Source of the DNA: Anthostomella pinea
Taxonomy: Eukaryota; Ascomycota; Sordariomycetes; Xylariales; Xylariaceae
Assembly (NCBI GenBank): GCA_963556695.1
Contig: CAUWAG010000019.1
Span: 1,054,001-1,118,000, forward strand
Reading direction: 5' to 3'
DNA: 64,000 nt
The number at the start of each line of letters is the position of its first letter. Position 1 is the stretch's first letter. The notes under the pieces are model-generated. The model saw only the letters and a list, made by a program, of their open reading frames with translations, searched no databases and had not been told where the DNA came from. Shown here piece after piece: positions 11,763 to 24,304 of the stretch. The position numbers and the translations under genes were made by a program.

Positions 11763-13332
11763 TCTCGAGTCGTTCTCATGAAAAGCAATGAATGGAGGGG
11801 TCTCGAGGCATTATTAGCTATAAATAAGCATATAGTGGCATAGAAGAGCTGGTGCAATGCAAGTTGAGGTAAGGAAGCGCGAAAGTAGAAGCATGTGAAT
11901 GAATCAAGAACGGCGTCAGTTACACCACCGTCTGGTGTTGCGTGCCACTGCCGGCGCTGACCGAGATGAGGCTTTAGCCTTCAAGCCTAAGGCGTTGACT
12001 CGCCGTTGAGGCGTTCTGCCGAGGCTAATCGCTAATCGCTAATCCATGGATGGGAAATGTGGGTCGAGTCAAAGCCGCTACCTCCTTCACGGCTGTTTTT
12101 AAATTCCCGCCGCTGCCCTTCAAACCCAGCAAGCCACGTGCAGTGAAGTCTCCTATGAACGCCACCTGCAGCAACATTGAATGACCTTTGAAGATACTGC
12201 CATCACTGACGACCAGGTTCGGCTCAGCCGTGGTAATTGCCTCGAGGTCGAGGCCGCAGTGTATTGACGATGCTCGCTCTTTTCGATTGCAACGTACCTA
12301 GGCCTAGAAGGCTAGACTGGTCATCGTGTCAGCCATCAACGACGAGCTTAAGGGGCTTGTGGCCATTCGAAAGCCCCATCTCTGAAGATCAAATTCCGAA
12401 GCATGAGTTTGGAGGGGCATCTGAGTCCATCTCAAACAGTCCACGCCAGTTTTACACGCTGCCTGGATGGTTGGAGGTGGTAACGAGCTGCTGCGAATGC
12501 GTTGGAAAGGGGTGTACGTGCTGTCATGAGCATGGCTTGTTGGTACCATCATTTGCCCGAGTCGACGTCTGAGAGAGGCTTGTTGATTGCAGAGGAGTTT
12601 TCGTGAATATTATCATTGTTGACGCAGAATCACAGGACAGTCACGGTCGAGCGCCCATCAACCGAGTATCGCACCTTCATGGGGCCTCCTGTGACATTGG
12701 GAAAGCTGAATTGATGCACCCATCTTCAAAGTTGCCGACATCTGATGATTCACAGGAGCTCGACCTCGTCTGATCTAGTCGTAGCCGTTGTTCTTTGAAC
12801 ATGATGATAGTCCATGGAGTGAGTTGCCCGTTCACAGCGCCCTGAATCGCCAGAGCGCTAGTGACTCCTGACCCTCCGAGGGACTATGGTACATATCACA
12901 CGAGTATCGATATCTCAGTATCGATATCTACCTTCGCTCTGAATGAAGGCTGGAAGTTCTGGTCATAGATGGGCATACGGCCAGTTCAGTATGTTGCAGT
13001 ACACGGCACGCCAGTAATTCATCTACAAGATTCAGCAGCATGACCAGTATGCCAGCGAGCTTATAAAGGAGACCATATGCCCGCATCCATCGACAGCAAG
13101 ACACGGCTTCAATTGGCTCCATCGTGCTCTTCATAACCCTAGTCGACCTCGGCATCTCAGTTCTGACCGCCGCTGTCTTCAGCTCCACGATCCACGGCCG
13201 CACTTCGCTCGAGGAGATCGAAGACATCAACAATTTCTCCCCAAGACCTACCCGGCAAAAGCTACCACCGCCACCCCGACCGACAGGCCTCAATTTCAAG
13301 CAGCCCCGACGACGAAGTCTCCCTACCAAACA
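11763..13332. other. Intergenic region between divergent AFG1 and membrane-protein genes
   Basis: Shared upstream region of two divergent genes. Visible details are a short triplet of ctaatcg repeats near 12025-12042 and a duplicated tatcgatatct at 12905-12930. Open frames of 80-220 residues occur on both strands but do not resemble proteins. Confidence 0.4.
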
Positions 13333-14449
13333 ATGGGAGGCCGCACGGAAACTAACCGCGATGTCGAGAAAGGCGGGGAGTCGCAAGATAAGCCGCCCAA
13401 GCCTGGCTACTTCAAAGTCCTGCGCATGAAGTTTGAGAAGAAGTGGGGGAAGATGCGTAGCTATGCAAAACCATGGGATACGTCGAGAACCATCGACACC
13501 CAATTTTTCGACGACGACGGCAAACCGATGAATCCCCTCGGTTATCACACCAACGGACTCATTGGAACCATCCGACTGTTTCAATTGACAGCGGGCCTCG
13601 TCGTTCTCATAGCCTCCTCGGCAATCAGCAACCCAATCAGCAAACCATTCGGCATTTGGGGAGTCGTCTTAGGTATTCTATCAGGGATATATGCTGCGGG
13701 AAAGCTCCTATATCGACACGTCTGGAAATGGTACTTCATGGCCCTGGAGATCGTCTGGTTCGTCAACTACGTCGTGTGTTTTTTCCTCAGCCAGACGGCA
13801 CCAGTGTCCAATCCGACGCTCCTTGTCGGAGCTTGCGGCATCAGCATCGTGCTCTGGGCCTTGACTATGTTCCTCGATGCGGTCTGGCCCTTCATCGCGT
13901 TCCTGCGGATATGTGGCCACAAGCGCCCATGGGCAAGTCCCTATCGTGCTGCTCCCTCTCTCGAACATTACCTAACTTCAACAGGAAACCAAACCGGTTC
14001 ATGGACCAAAGATTACCGATGACCACAGAGATTATGACGGAATGGAGACTGGTATTATCGATACGCCCAAGGTCTCCCATGGTGCGGGCAATCGAGGTCG
14101 GAATTCTCAGCGAAGCCAAAGCCAAAGCCACAGCCGACGCAATACAATGTCACTGCCGCCTGAATATAGCGAGCCGCAGAAAAAACACGATCTTACAGTA
14201 CCAGGCCTCAATCTAAGAATTCCAGGCCTCAATCTAAGCGCGAACGCCCCCGGGACAAGTAAAACATTCAACGGGTATACTGCAAGCTCGGGAGCTATTA
14301 TGGCGGCGTGGTTGGTCGAGCAAGTCAGTGCGTCGGGCGGTGGACGGGGCAGGGAAGCCTCAATTTTACTATTCTCCTTGGTCATGGGGTTGGAACAGAT
14401 TGTCAGTGTGGAAGGGAAATCGGGGATGGTGGTGTTTGGTGGTGCTTAA
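13333..14449 (+). CDS. Four-helix MARVEL-like membrane protein with a GC-AG intron
   Basis: Predicted 354-residue protein from two exons, 13333-13932 and 13985-14449. The 52-bp intron has a GC donor (gcaagt) instead of GT, a perfect acctaac branch and an aacag acceptor. Splicing joins HKRPW to ETKPVHGPKITDDHRDYDG; reading through reaches a stop soon after. The N-terminal 80 residues are cytosolic and basic. Four hydrophobic helices follow: about 83-97, 110-130, 138-157 and 164-193. This spacing fits fungal MARVEL-type tetraspan proteins of the plasma membrane, but no diagnostic residue was identified. The C-terminal tail is Gln/Ser-rich with a duplicated PGLNL motif. Function unknown. Confidence 0.75.
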
Positions 14450-15912
14450 TGTCTAATAGAAGCCGTGTTCTCCAATAGAGGGCACTGGCTTGAAACATGG
14501 CAGTTTCATATGTCTCTAGAACTCAGAATGCAACTTCTCCTATTATCATGCAACCACTTTATACTTATGCTACTGGCCTCTCGTGGTACCGCGAGGCTAC
14601 GAACCGGCGAACGGCGCAAGGTTGGCTGCTTCGCGTCGCCCTTTTTGTGCATTGGCTCTATCGGATAGGTATTCTACCGTACATTATTGATTTGCAGCGC
14701 AGATCGATCGCGGTAGCATGCCCTGCAGTGCCAACGCAGCGTCGTATAAAGTTGGCCGAGAGGTTACATTGCAGCTAGTTTTGCTGTCCGAACGTTGGAA
14801 GATGGTATGAAACTGGGAGCCCTCAAGGTCTCGACCGTTATCAAGTTGGTCGGTCCAGCGGAAAGCAATAGTCGTATGGTTGTCCTGCGTACTTTGTACG
14901 TGTAAGATGTGAATGAGTGTTGAGATGTGGACGCTGCTTGATAGTAATAAGCCACACGCGGGTGTTACACAGTACTGGTAGAACTGGTAGTCATGTGGAT
15001 CCCAGCCACTGGATCCAGCCACCAGTACCTTATCGGATCTCCTGTCATCCAGGGCGTTCTACGATAAGGTTACCTGGGATGGCTGCCCCAGGTGACAGGT
15101 ACCAACCCAATGTAATTTAGGTATTTAGATACTTCTCGGATGGGAAGGGATCCCATCCGAACGTAACCAAGTACCAACCAGAATACAGATCATCCCAACC
15201 AACACTTGTGATAGATCTCCGTTCTGGTTCCGCTACCACAAAGGCACAGTCAGTCGGTCAGTCGGTCGGGACTCGGATGAGTGGCGCACGCATCAACGCA
15301 TTGTGGCGGTTGTTAGCGGTTGATTTGATGTTCAGGGGTTGCGGGATCAAAGGGGACAAGATGGGGGTCAGTGAACAGGGGGTACCTTGACGTGGCAGTT
15401 CCTAGCGGTGGCAACTTGTCAAGCCGCAGCCATCCTGTTTACTGCCTGTCATCCAGGCAGGCCATCGTGCACATCCTCAACCGACAGACAAGATACAGTA
15501 CATATGTAGCTGCAACCCGGCGCATCCGGCTGAAGTACCCGGCAGGCAACCTCCAACTCGACCACCCCGCAAGCCCTGCATCCAATACAAGAGAGCAAGA
15601 GAGTGGTTGTGTGGCTTTCGTGAACTTCTACCCCGCTTTCGCTTTTCAGCTGGGCCAGAAAGCAGAGTTCCGTCCTGACAAACCCACAAGAGACCGAGAT
15701 ACCCGAGCAGACCCGGACCATCGGGGGGCAACTCTGCTTTTTATTCTATCTCGCTGTCGATGTCATCCCCACTGGTGACTCCATAGCTCCAGCCTCGAGT
15801 GCCTGCTACTGGCCAGCCCTTAGGCAGAATTCTATTACCTAAGTCTCCAAGACTTTCTGACATCTGGAGAGAGTCGCCATATCCGGTGTCCCTTGAGCAA
15901 AGCCTACACCTC
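14450..15912. other. Intergenic region upstream of the Zn2Cys6 gene
   Basis: Holds the 3' flank of the membrane-protein gene and the upstream region of the transcription factor. A cagtcggt tandem repeat sits at 15249-15269. An upstream in-frame ATG at 15799 could lengthen the factor by 38 residues, but ATG 15913 (MAEAEVAS) gives the more typical start. No other gene seen. Confidence 0.4.
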
Positions 15913-18523
15913 ATGGCCGAAGCCGAGGTGGCCTCGAGGGAATCTGCGCACGTCGCCGCTCCGAGGAAGAAGTTCGCCGTCCCCCCAGTCAAGAATGCCT
16001 GTCTCTCATGGTATGCCAGCGGACTCGCCTTCGGGATACTTACTGCCTCTCGTAAAAACTCGGCTCGTCACGGGAATGGCTGCTAATATATCTCAAGCCG
16101 GGCTTCAAGAACGAGGTGCAATGGAGACCACCCATGCGCAAGTGTACGCTCTATTCACATTTGTCCTGTCTTGTCTTGCCTTGCCTTGTCCCATCCGTAC
16201 TACGTGATATCGCAGATAGGAGAGTATCTGACCATCTCAGTGCGTGACGAAAGAGCGCGAGTGCGTCTACAAGCCCAGCAGGCGCGGCGGTCCTCGTATC
16301 CGAAAGAAGTCTCGCCCGCTCTCAGATTATCAAGACCTAGCAACCTCGCTCCCCGAAAAAGCGGAAGAACTGTCACAGGATGGTGAGTGGTGCGTCCAAA
16401 CGATACTGTAAACTCACATGCTGACAAGGCCAAGCATTACCTGTCGAGAACTACATAGAACCCGGTGCCGGTCTCAAACCGCTGGTTGATGTCTGGAGGG
16501 ACAGCGACGCCATCTACGACCATCTCTTCCAGGACCCGTTAGTGGACGCAGCCCTCAATTTTCAGACACCCATGGCCAGAACTTACGGGAATGATGATCG
16601 CGCAATGTGAGGGAACCCTATGCCACCAAAGCCTTGCAGCTAACGAGCGGCTGTCTAGCTTGAATGCCTACTACATCTGGATACACCCGTACTTTCCGAT
16701 TCTCCCAGCGCCAGAGTACACCCCGGCCGCCGATCAACCTATGTCTATTCTGGAGAACGAGAGGGATGGATTTGAGGAGCCATCATCACCTATCAGCCTC
16801 GCGCTCTCTGCCATCTTAGCACTCATCCCGTCTCCCCAAGACCCGAGTCCACTCAGCGACGAATCCGTGCGGTGGCGTCGTACCTACTCACAGTTCCTTG
16901 CGAAGTCGTCTTTGGAAAGTATCGAAAGTGAGAGCGAGCGACCAGAGTCCTCCGTCGAGCCCCCTAAAGCCCTGGATGACTCCGATGAGGAGGTCTTTCG
17001 AGAGCAATTCCACCCGCAAGTTCCATTAGAACTCGAAAGCATCATCGCGCTTGACCTACTAAGCGTGTACGAATATGCCCAGCGTGGTAACTTGAAGAAG
17101 ATGAAGGCAAGGGCTGGATCGGCGCTCGTCTCTGCCATGTCCTTGTTTATACACACGCGGAATGATGTCGAAGATGGGTATTCGGAAGCGCGGCGCCGCG
17201 TATGGTGGATGACGTATATATGTGTCTGTCAGGGCTCTATCGTTAGTAACACGGTACGTGTACACAAAGGAGGAATCTTGCGGATGACCAATCGCTGATC
17301 GCCCTTAGCCACCGACTTTCGAGGTTTTTGCGTCTAGTTTCACAGCCAAGTACCCAAACATTCAGGCCGACTCAGAGGTATGATAGCAGCCGTGGTGATG
17401 AAGCATTACTAACCTAGGTTAGGCTTGGCCCCTATTTGTTCAGGCTCAGCAAGCCATCTTGGCCGCCACCCAGTTCGTTATCGAGTTCAACAGGGCAAGG
17501 AAGGGACAGATCGATATGGGCCGTATCTTCAACCGAATGAGAGAGCTTGAGCGCCTCCTCGAACCCCTGATTACCAAGTCCGAGTCCTATACCTCGAGCT
17601 GCTCATTGACGCAGCCAATGGACAAAAGTGAAGCGACGCTGGCCCATTCTCTGAGGTGTATGTCGCGGATCAAGCTGAACAGGTATGGGTTTTAAGAAGG
17701 GTACGAGGCAGCCATTAACCCCTCTGCAGCGCCCGGATAAAGGTCCATCGATACTGTGCTTTCTTCGACCTCGCTGTCTTCTCAGGCAAACACTGCGACC
17801 TTACCAGCACATCAGAAAGGAAGGCGGACAGCCCAGAGCCACGTCAGCTGCAGTCGTGTTGCACGACCACCCTCGATGGTGCTCTGTCGGTGTCCAGCTT
17901 ATCTGCCGAATCGAGTTCTCCCCGACTGTCGCATAGCCCGCCACCTCACACCAACGGTCACATGAACGACCACACGAACGGTCACGCGAACGGTCACACG
18001 AATGGCAACTCTGGGTTCCGGCAACAATCTGCCCTAGCGTTCCCATTCACTACGCATCACTCATCCAAGATCTGCCTCAGATCCGCCTTCAATATTGCGG
18101 AAGCATTCGATTTTCTTCCATACCCAAACCCGACTGGCCAACTGTCAGACACGCCGTTGTACCTAGGGCCTGGCTCAACACTGATCACACCGAGGACGAT
18201 GCCGGCGTTCGCCTGCTGTGCCATGCAATGCAGTTATGCGCTGCTGATGGTAAAGGATAGGACTGAATCTGCGTACCCGTTCACATTTGGCGAGACGGGG
18301 CCGCTTGTCGATAACCTCCGCGACCGTCTTCAGCAGGGCCTGCTTTCGGTGTTGGTTACACTCGATAACTATGCCACGGCTTTTGAGGCTCTGGGTGGGA
18401 TGAGAGGTAGCTCCCCCATGCTTGCTTGGTGATTTATTGGTGGTATGAGTCGTACTGACCACGCACGCAGATCAAATACGCGACAAGGTTGACCTGTCGT
18501 TAGGGTTCGTCGCTGGAGCATGA
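15913..18523 (+). CDS. Zn2Cys6 fungal-specific transcription factor
   Basis: Nine exons assemble into 705 residues: 15913-16010, 16098-16143, 16241-16382, 16429-16606, 16659-17253, 17309-17377, 17423-17682, 17730-18406, 18471-18523. The zinc cluster appears only after splicing: CLSC, RASRTRC, NGDHPC, ASC, VTKEREC, with the spacing C-x2-C-x6-C-x5-C-x2-C-x6-C, then the typical YKPSRRGGPRIRKK. It lies on exons 1-3, so every unspliced frame hides it. The middle region has YYIWIHPYFPILP and RRRVWWMTYI, as in fungal_trans (PF04082-type) factors that bind DNA in the nucleus. An Asn/Gly/His repeat (HTNGH...) lies around 17945-18008. Exon 4 may start at 16435 instead; both stay in frame. Targets are not deducible. 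Confidence 0.9.
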
Positions 18524-19318
18524 GGGAAGAAACTGACTGTGGTCGAAGGCGAGACTCTAGCAAGGGTTGAGCACAGCTTCGAAGCTCCTATTTCATGGCA
18601 TGCTTATAGCTTTTTGGATAATTTTACCGAAGCTGGGAATGATACGACATTTCACCAAATTGGGTAAGCGGAATGATACCAAGGAAAAGACATCATTGTC
18701 ACGGAAGTATGGGCCTGGGATGGCGCTTGGTACAATGCGGGTTTGCATTCTTCCCGTCTAGTAGGGAAAGCAATGTCACCTGGTGGAAGAAGTGGACTAT
18801 CATGACTCCCAATGTTATCGAGGAATAACTTGGTCTAATCGAATCTTTGCTCTTTCATGATGTATATTACTGTCCCTCGGGGTTACCAATGCCGTACCAC
18901 ACGTCAATTGCGGTTCGCCGCTTGGGTATTGCAGTTGCATCGTCTTGGCATGCGCGTTACGGCCAGGTAATCCTGAGGGTGGCACTTGGGAATCGTCCCC
19001 AGTAACAGGCCGGAGGCTTGTCCAGCAGATGCCGGCGACTACCTCCCGTACTTTACACTGCAGTCCTGCTAACCTACTATTTATAGCAAGCCAGAGCCTT
19101 CTAGTAGTTGGCGCCACCTCGTGTCACCGTGAAGCTATTGCTTACACAAATAGGACACTCCACGCTGTGACCGGACACAATCATAACCACAGCCTTTGTC
19201 GAAAACCGAAATGCATTATTCCAAGCTGTGCCTTCTACTCTACACTCTAACCTGTACAGAAACCCTAACAACCCCAACGCCTCTCACCCAAAAATCCGGT
19301 CCTCACCAATACCGAAGA
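18524..19318. other. Intergenic region between convergent genes
   Basis: 3' flanks of the transcription factor (+) and the SUR7/PalI gene (-). No open frame resembling a protein and no structured RNA were recognised. Confidence 0.4.
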
Positions 19319-20506
19319 TCAAAACACCGCCGGCTCGTACGCCGTGTTCACCAAATCATAGGGGTCATTCACGCCCCTCGAGCGCTTCTGTTCCATGTCC
19401 CGCATGGCGAAATCATTAACATGGGCATGGGCGAAGTCATCCTCCCCCGCCCCGATCAGGCCCTCCCTGTCCTCGTCGGGCGAAGCCGCACGGCCGTGCG
19501 TGGCCGTCCGCTTTTCTACTTGCGTGTACTTGGGTCGGCCCATCCGCTTCAGGAAGCCGGCGGCGGCGGCGGCAGCGACCGGCATGGCCCGCTGCTGGTG
19601 CTGCGGATGCTGTTCACCAGTGATGAAGCCCGCAGTGCCGCCCTTACCGTCACCCGCGAACGCGGCCGACCGCCGGCTACCCCTAGACCGCGCCTGCACA
19701 AGCAACCCCAGAAAAGCCGCGAACGAGAGCCCAGCCGCCCCGAACCCGAGTCCGAAAGCCCGCGATCCGGCCGCGGTCTCGACGCCTATGTCGCCCAGGG
19801 CGCCGTTGAAGGTGTCCCGGAGTCGCACGAAGGCCACGACGGACGCGATGGCGGCGGCGAGCAGGACGGCGCTCACGAGTCCGGACGCGACTCGGCCGAC
19901 CGCCACGACGCGCGGGAAGCAGCGCGTGAGGAGGATGCACAGGCAGGAGAGGAGCGTCAGCGGGATCGAGATGGCGTAGGCGATGCCGAGGAAGGTGGAG
20001 ACGAGGCGGTGGGTTTGCAGCTGTGCGCGGTAGGTGGACGGGAGGGTGCTGGAGGCGGCGGCGGTGCTGTCGAGTTTTAGGTCCGAGCCGGGGTTGAAGT
20101 TGTAGCCGATGCGCGGCTTGGAGCAGGTTGTTGTGGCGCTGGAGGAGTCGGCGTCGGCTTGGGCGCAGGCGGTCAGGAGAGTGAGGCTGTAGGTTTTGGC
20201 GAGGCCTAGGGTCTGTGATGTGGCGGGTTGGCCGACGTAGTCGGTGCTGGCGACTGCTGATAGGTCTTGTAAGAAGGTTGAGGTGCCGAGTTTGGCTGGG
20301 ATGGCGAGGTTCGTTGTGTCGATCTGGAGTGATTGTCAGTGAGACGTGTTGGGGTTTAGGGGAAGGAGGGGTGGTACTTTTAGGTATTCGGCTGGGACGT
20401 GGCCGCCTAGTCCGGAGAGGATGATGATGAAGACGAAGATGAGGGATAGAAGTGAGAATAGGAGGGCCAGAAACAGATTCACCCAGGAGGGTTTGCGTGC
20501 TGCCAT
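19319..20506 (-). CDS. SUR7/PalI-family four-helix membrane protein
   Basis: Two exons, 20506-20378 and 20323-19319, with a 54-bp intron (gtacca donor, cactgac branch, tccag acceptor), encode 377 residues. The layout is that of SUR7/PalI proteins: a first helix close to the N-terminus (VNLFLALLFSLLSLIF), then a long external loop with two cysteines (LLTACAQ and TTTCSKPRIGYNFNPG), and three more helices at about 185-215, 218-240 and 258-282. A 100-residue cytosolic tail is Ala/Gly/Arg-rich. The family includes eisosome proteins and the pH-signalling protein PalI/Rim9; the long loop favours the SUR7 type. I do not see the W-x-GLW-C motif of claudin-like members, so the exact subfamily is open. 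Confidence 0.82.
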
Positions 20507-21562
20507 CGTGATTGTGTCTCTATTCAGTACTCAAATAAATCGCAGTCGAAGAAACACAAAACTCCGAGTCGAAGAGATGCAGGCAATTTGAGAAGTTATT
20601 AGACTACCTGGTGTGCCTACACTAGTGCTGACAATAAGGCATCATAAGGGCTTTCCGACTGCCGATAGATCTGTTATAAGATCGATCCAATCTTGCTTGA
20701 CTCTTGACCACCCAGGGGAAACAGCAAGGATGCCATTGGTCGAGTCGTACCTTGTGCGCTGCGGGAATCTATTTACAAGCATAGTTGGAGGTTGCATTTT
20801 CGCGGCTGATGTGACCAGTAGTCTCACTCCAGGCTGTCGGCTTCCTGGGCTCCCGGAGAGGGATAAGCGCCCATGCGCTTGCTGTGCCTCGACGGTGCCG
20901 CGTGTCTGGGACAGCTTTCCTTGTTCTCCTTCGACCAACTTCGCATTCCCTTGCCAACACTGCCATGCTGGCGGGCTCAGGCGTTGCTTGGCATTTGCTG
21001 AGTTGTCCCCGGATGTTCGCACCTCCACGACTGAGCCAGGCTGAGGTGCGGTTGGGAACCTCCCTGTGGCGAAGCATCTCGGATCGGGCACAATCCGCAG
21101 GAGCGAAAGCCCGCGCTTCGTTTCACGTGGGAGCGCCAACAAAGAAACACCAGACAGCAGCAAGTTCCAATCGTGGACAGCCCGAAGCCGAGTGGCTTGT
21201 CGACGGCAACCAAGTCATCCGAACAATTCCGCCCAGGTCAGGTCGCCCAACAGCGGGCGCATGCTGCTGGAATCATCAGCCTGGCCGTCCTGGGTTGTGA
21301 CAAGAATGCGGGAAGGGATGGTGCCCGAAATAGAATGTGTGCCTCTGGCCAATCATTTTACACTGTTTACGAGAATAGCCCAGTATCTCATCTCGCCCTC
21401 ATGGGAGGCTGCGAACGGTCGACAGCCTGCTGCATGTCAATATAACTGGCCATCGTCCCGGATTTCCATGGGAGTCGTGATACCCTGATGAATGCATCTA
21501 TCAATTCTATACCAACATCCCTTGTTCCATTCTACCTTCACCTTTCATAGCCTCTGAAGATA
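20507..21562. other. Divergent intergenic region between the SUR7-like and cupredoxin genes
   Basis: Shared promoter region. A tcaatataactgg..catagcctctgaag stretch immediately precedes the cupredoxin start. Several open frames of 70-170 residues on both strands are mutually overlapping and show no domain. Confidence 0.4.
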
Positions 21563-23681
21563 ATGTCGTTACGACTCCCAGGCCTGACGCTGGGACTGGC
21601 CGTCTTTGCCAGTCTCGCCAGTGCAACATTCCACGAAGTCACAGTTGGCAAGGGAGGCCAATTGAAGTTCGACCCCGAGACTCTGACTGCCCAGCCGGGC
21701 GATCAGATCAGATACAGTTTCTTCGCAAAGGTACGAGTTATAGCGTCTATGTAGGTTGGGGTTTCGACTGATGCATGTGTCCAGAACCACGCAGTCGCGC
21801 AATCAACCTTCGACAACCCCTGCCAAATACAGGAGAACGCCATATTCTCGGGCTTCACAGCCACCGACTCTCCTGACGTTGCCGCACCAACTACTTTTAT
21901 CATTACCGTAAATGACACGAAGCCGCTCTGGTTCTACTGGTGAGTCGGAATGTGGCTTTTGGGAGATCTTGCACTTGGAGGAAGATGCTGATACTCTATC
22001 AGCCCTCAGAGGAATGGGGATCATTGTCAAAAGGGGATGGTCCAGGCTATCAATGCGTGAGTCTTTTCCCTTATCCGCCAAAAGGACTCAACTAACAATG
22101 ACAGTCCCTCGTCGGGCAACACATTCGATGCCTACAAGGCCAAGGCACAGAAGGCGTCGACTCCAAGCACACCGCCAGTGGGCACCCTGCCGGCTGGTGG
22201 CCTACGGAAGCTCCACGTCGACGTTGGATTCAACGCGGACTTGGTCTTCAACCCAAATAACGTGACCGAGCTTGTCGGCACTGTGGTGGAGTTTGGCTAC
22301 AACCCGGCTGTGAGTCGAAATGTGCATCTGATTGCTTCCACCCATCAAGCTGACTTGTGCTGTCTAGAACCACTCCATCGTACAATCATCGTTTGACGCA
22401 CCTTGCCAGCCCCTGGAATCGGGCGGCTTCATTGCACCATTCGTCCGAACCCAGCAAACACCGTCAGGAGTGACATTCGAAGTCACCGTTACAGATACCA
22501 AGCCTATCTGGTTTTACTGCGCCCAGACCGCAAAGACTCACTGCCAAGCGGGTATGGTTGGCTCTATCAATGCTGCTGTTGACGGCAACAAGACGTTCCA
22601 AGCTTTCAAGGACCTCGCGGCCAAGGCGCCACCTAGCACGATTACAGCAAACACACCGCTCGTTGGTGTATTGAAAGTCAACGGCACCTTGATCAACGAT
22701 GTTGGTAGCGCAGTGCTGAACACAACGGCACTGGATCCATCGCTAATCTACGAAATTCCTCCCCCAGGTAGTGACTATCCTCCATACATTGGAGGCATGG
22801 CGGGTGGCAACCAGCCAGGTGACTATGGCTGGGGAGCGAATATCACCGATGAAGCCGTCGAGTTCTTGCAAATCCTGCAGCTCCTCGCCAACTTCAAGGT
22901 CGCCATCCTACTCGAGGGATTCACGAAACTTAGGTATGGCGAGTGGGCCGGCGCGTATCCCGCATCCATCACCAACACCATCGGGTCCCTTGCGGCTCAA
23001 GCGCTGATTCACCGCCGGGCCTACACCGATAGTCTACAGCATTACTCCAAGGACCTCATGAGCGTCTGCCAGTACACTCTGCCCTTGGACACCGTCGACG
23101 ACTGGCTACAGGCTCTGCTGACCATGATGACCCTGTCGATGGGCGCCAACATCGACATCATCTCCCTCGCAGTCACTTCGGATCCTTGGTTAGTTCCTGC
23201 TCTTGCCACGGCCCTGGGCTCCGAGGCCCGCATGACAGCCCTCATCAACCTGATGCAGAACCACGTCGCCTCCACCGCGCCGCGTGAGGCCCTCATGCCC
23301 TACCAGCTAGCCGCGTCGTTTATGATCAACAAGTACGCCGGCGGCGGCAGCTGCGACGCCGTCAAGGACCAGGTCAAGGTGTTCCCGGCCCTGAACATCA
23401 CGAACAAGGTCGCCCAGCCCGACGGCGGCCGCCTGACGCAGGTCACGGTCGAGGTGCCGAGCGAGAGCAAGGGGGACCACTGGCTGGCGTGGATCGGTGC
23501 ATGGGGCGGTGTTGAATACACGGTTGTGGCATCCGATGGCACGGCTCCGGTCCCCGACAGCCTATCTGGACATGTGTGGGTAGTCTTGACCATGGCGAAG
23601 GACTTGAAGGTCCGTGATATCGAGACGGCTGCGGTGGCGGGACCAGAGCTGGTGTGGACTGCACAGCAGTGGGCCTCGTGA
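21563..23681 (+). CDS. Secreted protein with two cupredoxin domains and a ferritin-like domain
   Basis: Five exons (21563-21730, 21785-21939, 22003-22056, 22105-22309, 22368-23681) give 631 residues. A signal peptide (MSLRLPGLTLGLAVFASLASA) is followed by two plastocyanin-like domains. Each has a complete type 1 copper set: His58/Cys108/His115/Met120 (NHAV, WFYC, HCQKGM) and His196/Cys245/His252/Met257 (NHSI, WFYC, HCQAGM). The two domains are close paralogues and share intron positions, which points to internal duplication. Residues about 310-480 are helical (VEFLQILQLLANFKVAILLE) and resemble the ferritin-like domain of fungal Rds1/sexual-development proteins. It probably binds copper outside the cell, in redox or storage. 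Substrate unknown. Confidence 0.88.
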
Positions 23682-24304
23682 TGGGTCGGACGTAGTTGGG
23701 AGTGACTGGTAATATCATCAATGGCATGTATCTAGACTTTGAAACTGGGAGCCGTGGAGTTCGGGTTGGGATAGGGGTACTTAAGTCTTTTCGGGCGTTG
23801 TCACAATGGAATGCTTCATCATCATGGTTCAGGCTGGATATCATCCTGAAGTTCCACGCCCCTTCCATGTAAGACTGGACTTAAACGCCTTCACCGTGGT
23901 AGCTCTGAGCAGGTTTCGTCCCACGCGCGGACACCGCCAGGTTCAAATGTGAGTCGCATTGTTGTACCTGCCATCTGAGGTTGTGGACGGGGGTCGCTCT
24001 TGTCCAGCTACTGAACACTTCTGACCTTGGTGAATGAAGCGCTCGAAGCAAGCACCACGAGTGAATTTGACTGCACGGGTTCACATACACGAGCGACCGA
24101 CACATGCCCTCGCATTCTGATGCAGTATTTTAGGGCTGGTAGTCCCTTACAATATTTCGATATCTTGTCCATCCCCGACTCCCTCTCTTCGCTCTCCCCT
24201 CAAGAGCTCCCTCATCGACACCACCATCATTCTCATCATCGCGGTCTTTCCGTCACCACTCCTGCACCCGAAGCCCCCTCCATTACCATAACACACGAGA
24301 AAAC
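23682..24304. other. Intergenic region upstream of the BIM1-like gene
   Basis: 3' flank of the cupredoxin gene and promoter of the next gene. A C/T-rich and CAC-rich tract (24170-24260) lies directly before the BIM1-like start, as is common in fungal promoters. No gene seen. Confidence 0.4.

Noticed and set aside
12928..13584. 218-residue minus-strand frame
   Set aside because: Overlaps the start of the four-helix membrane protein gene and shows no recognisable motif.
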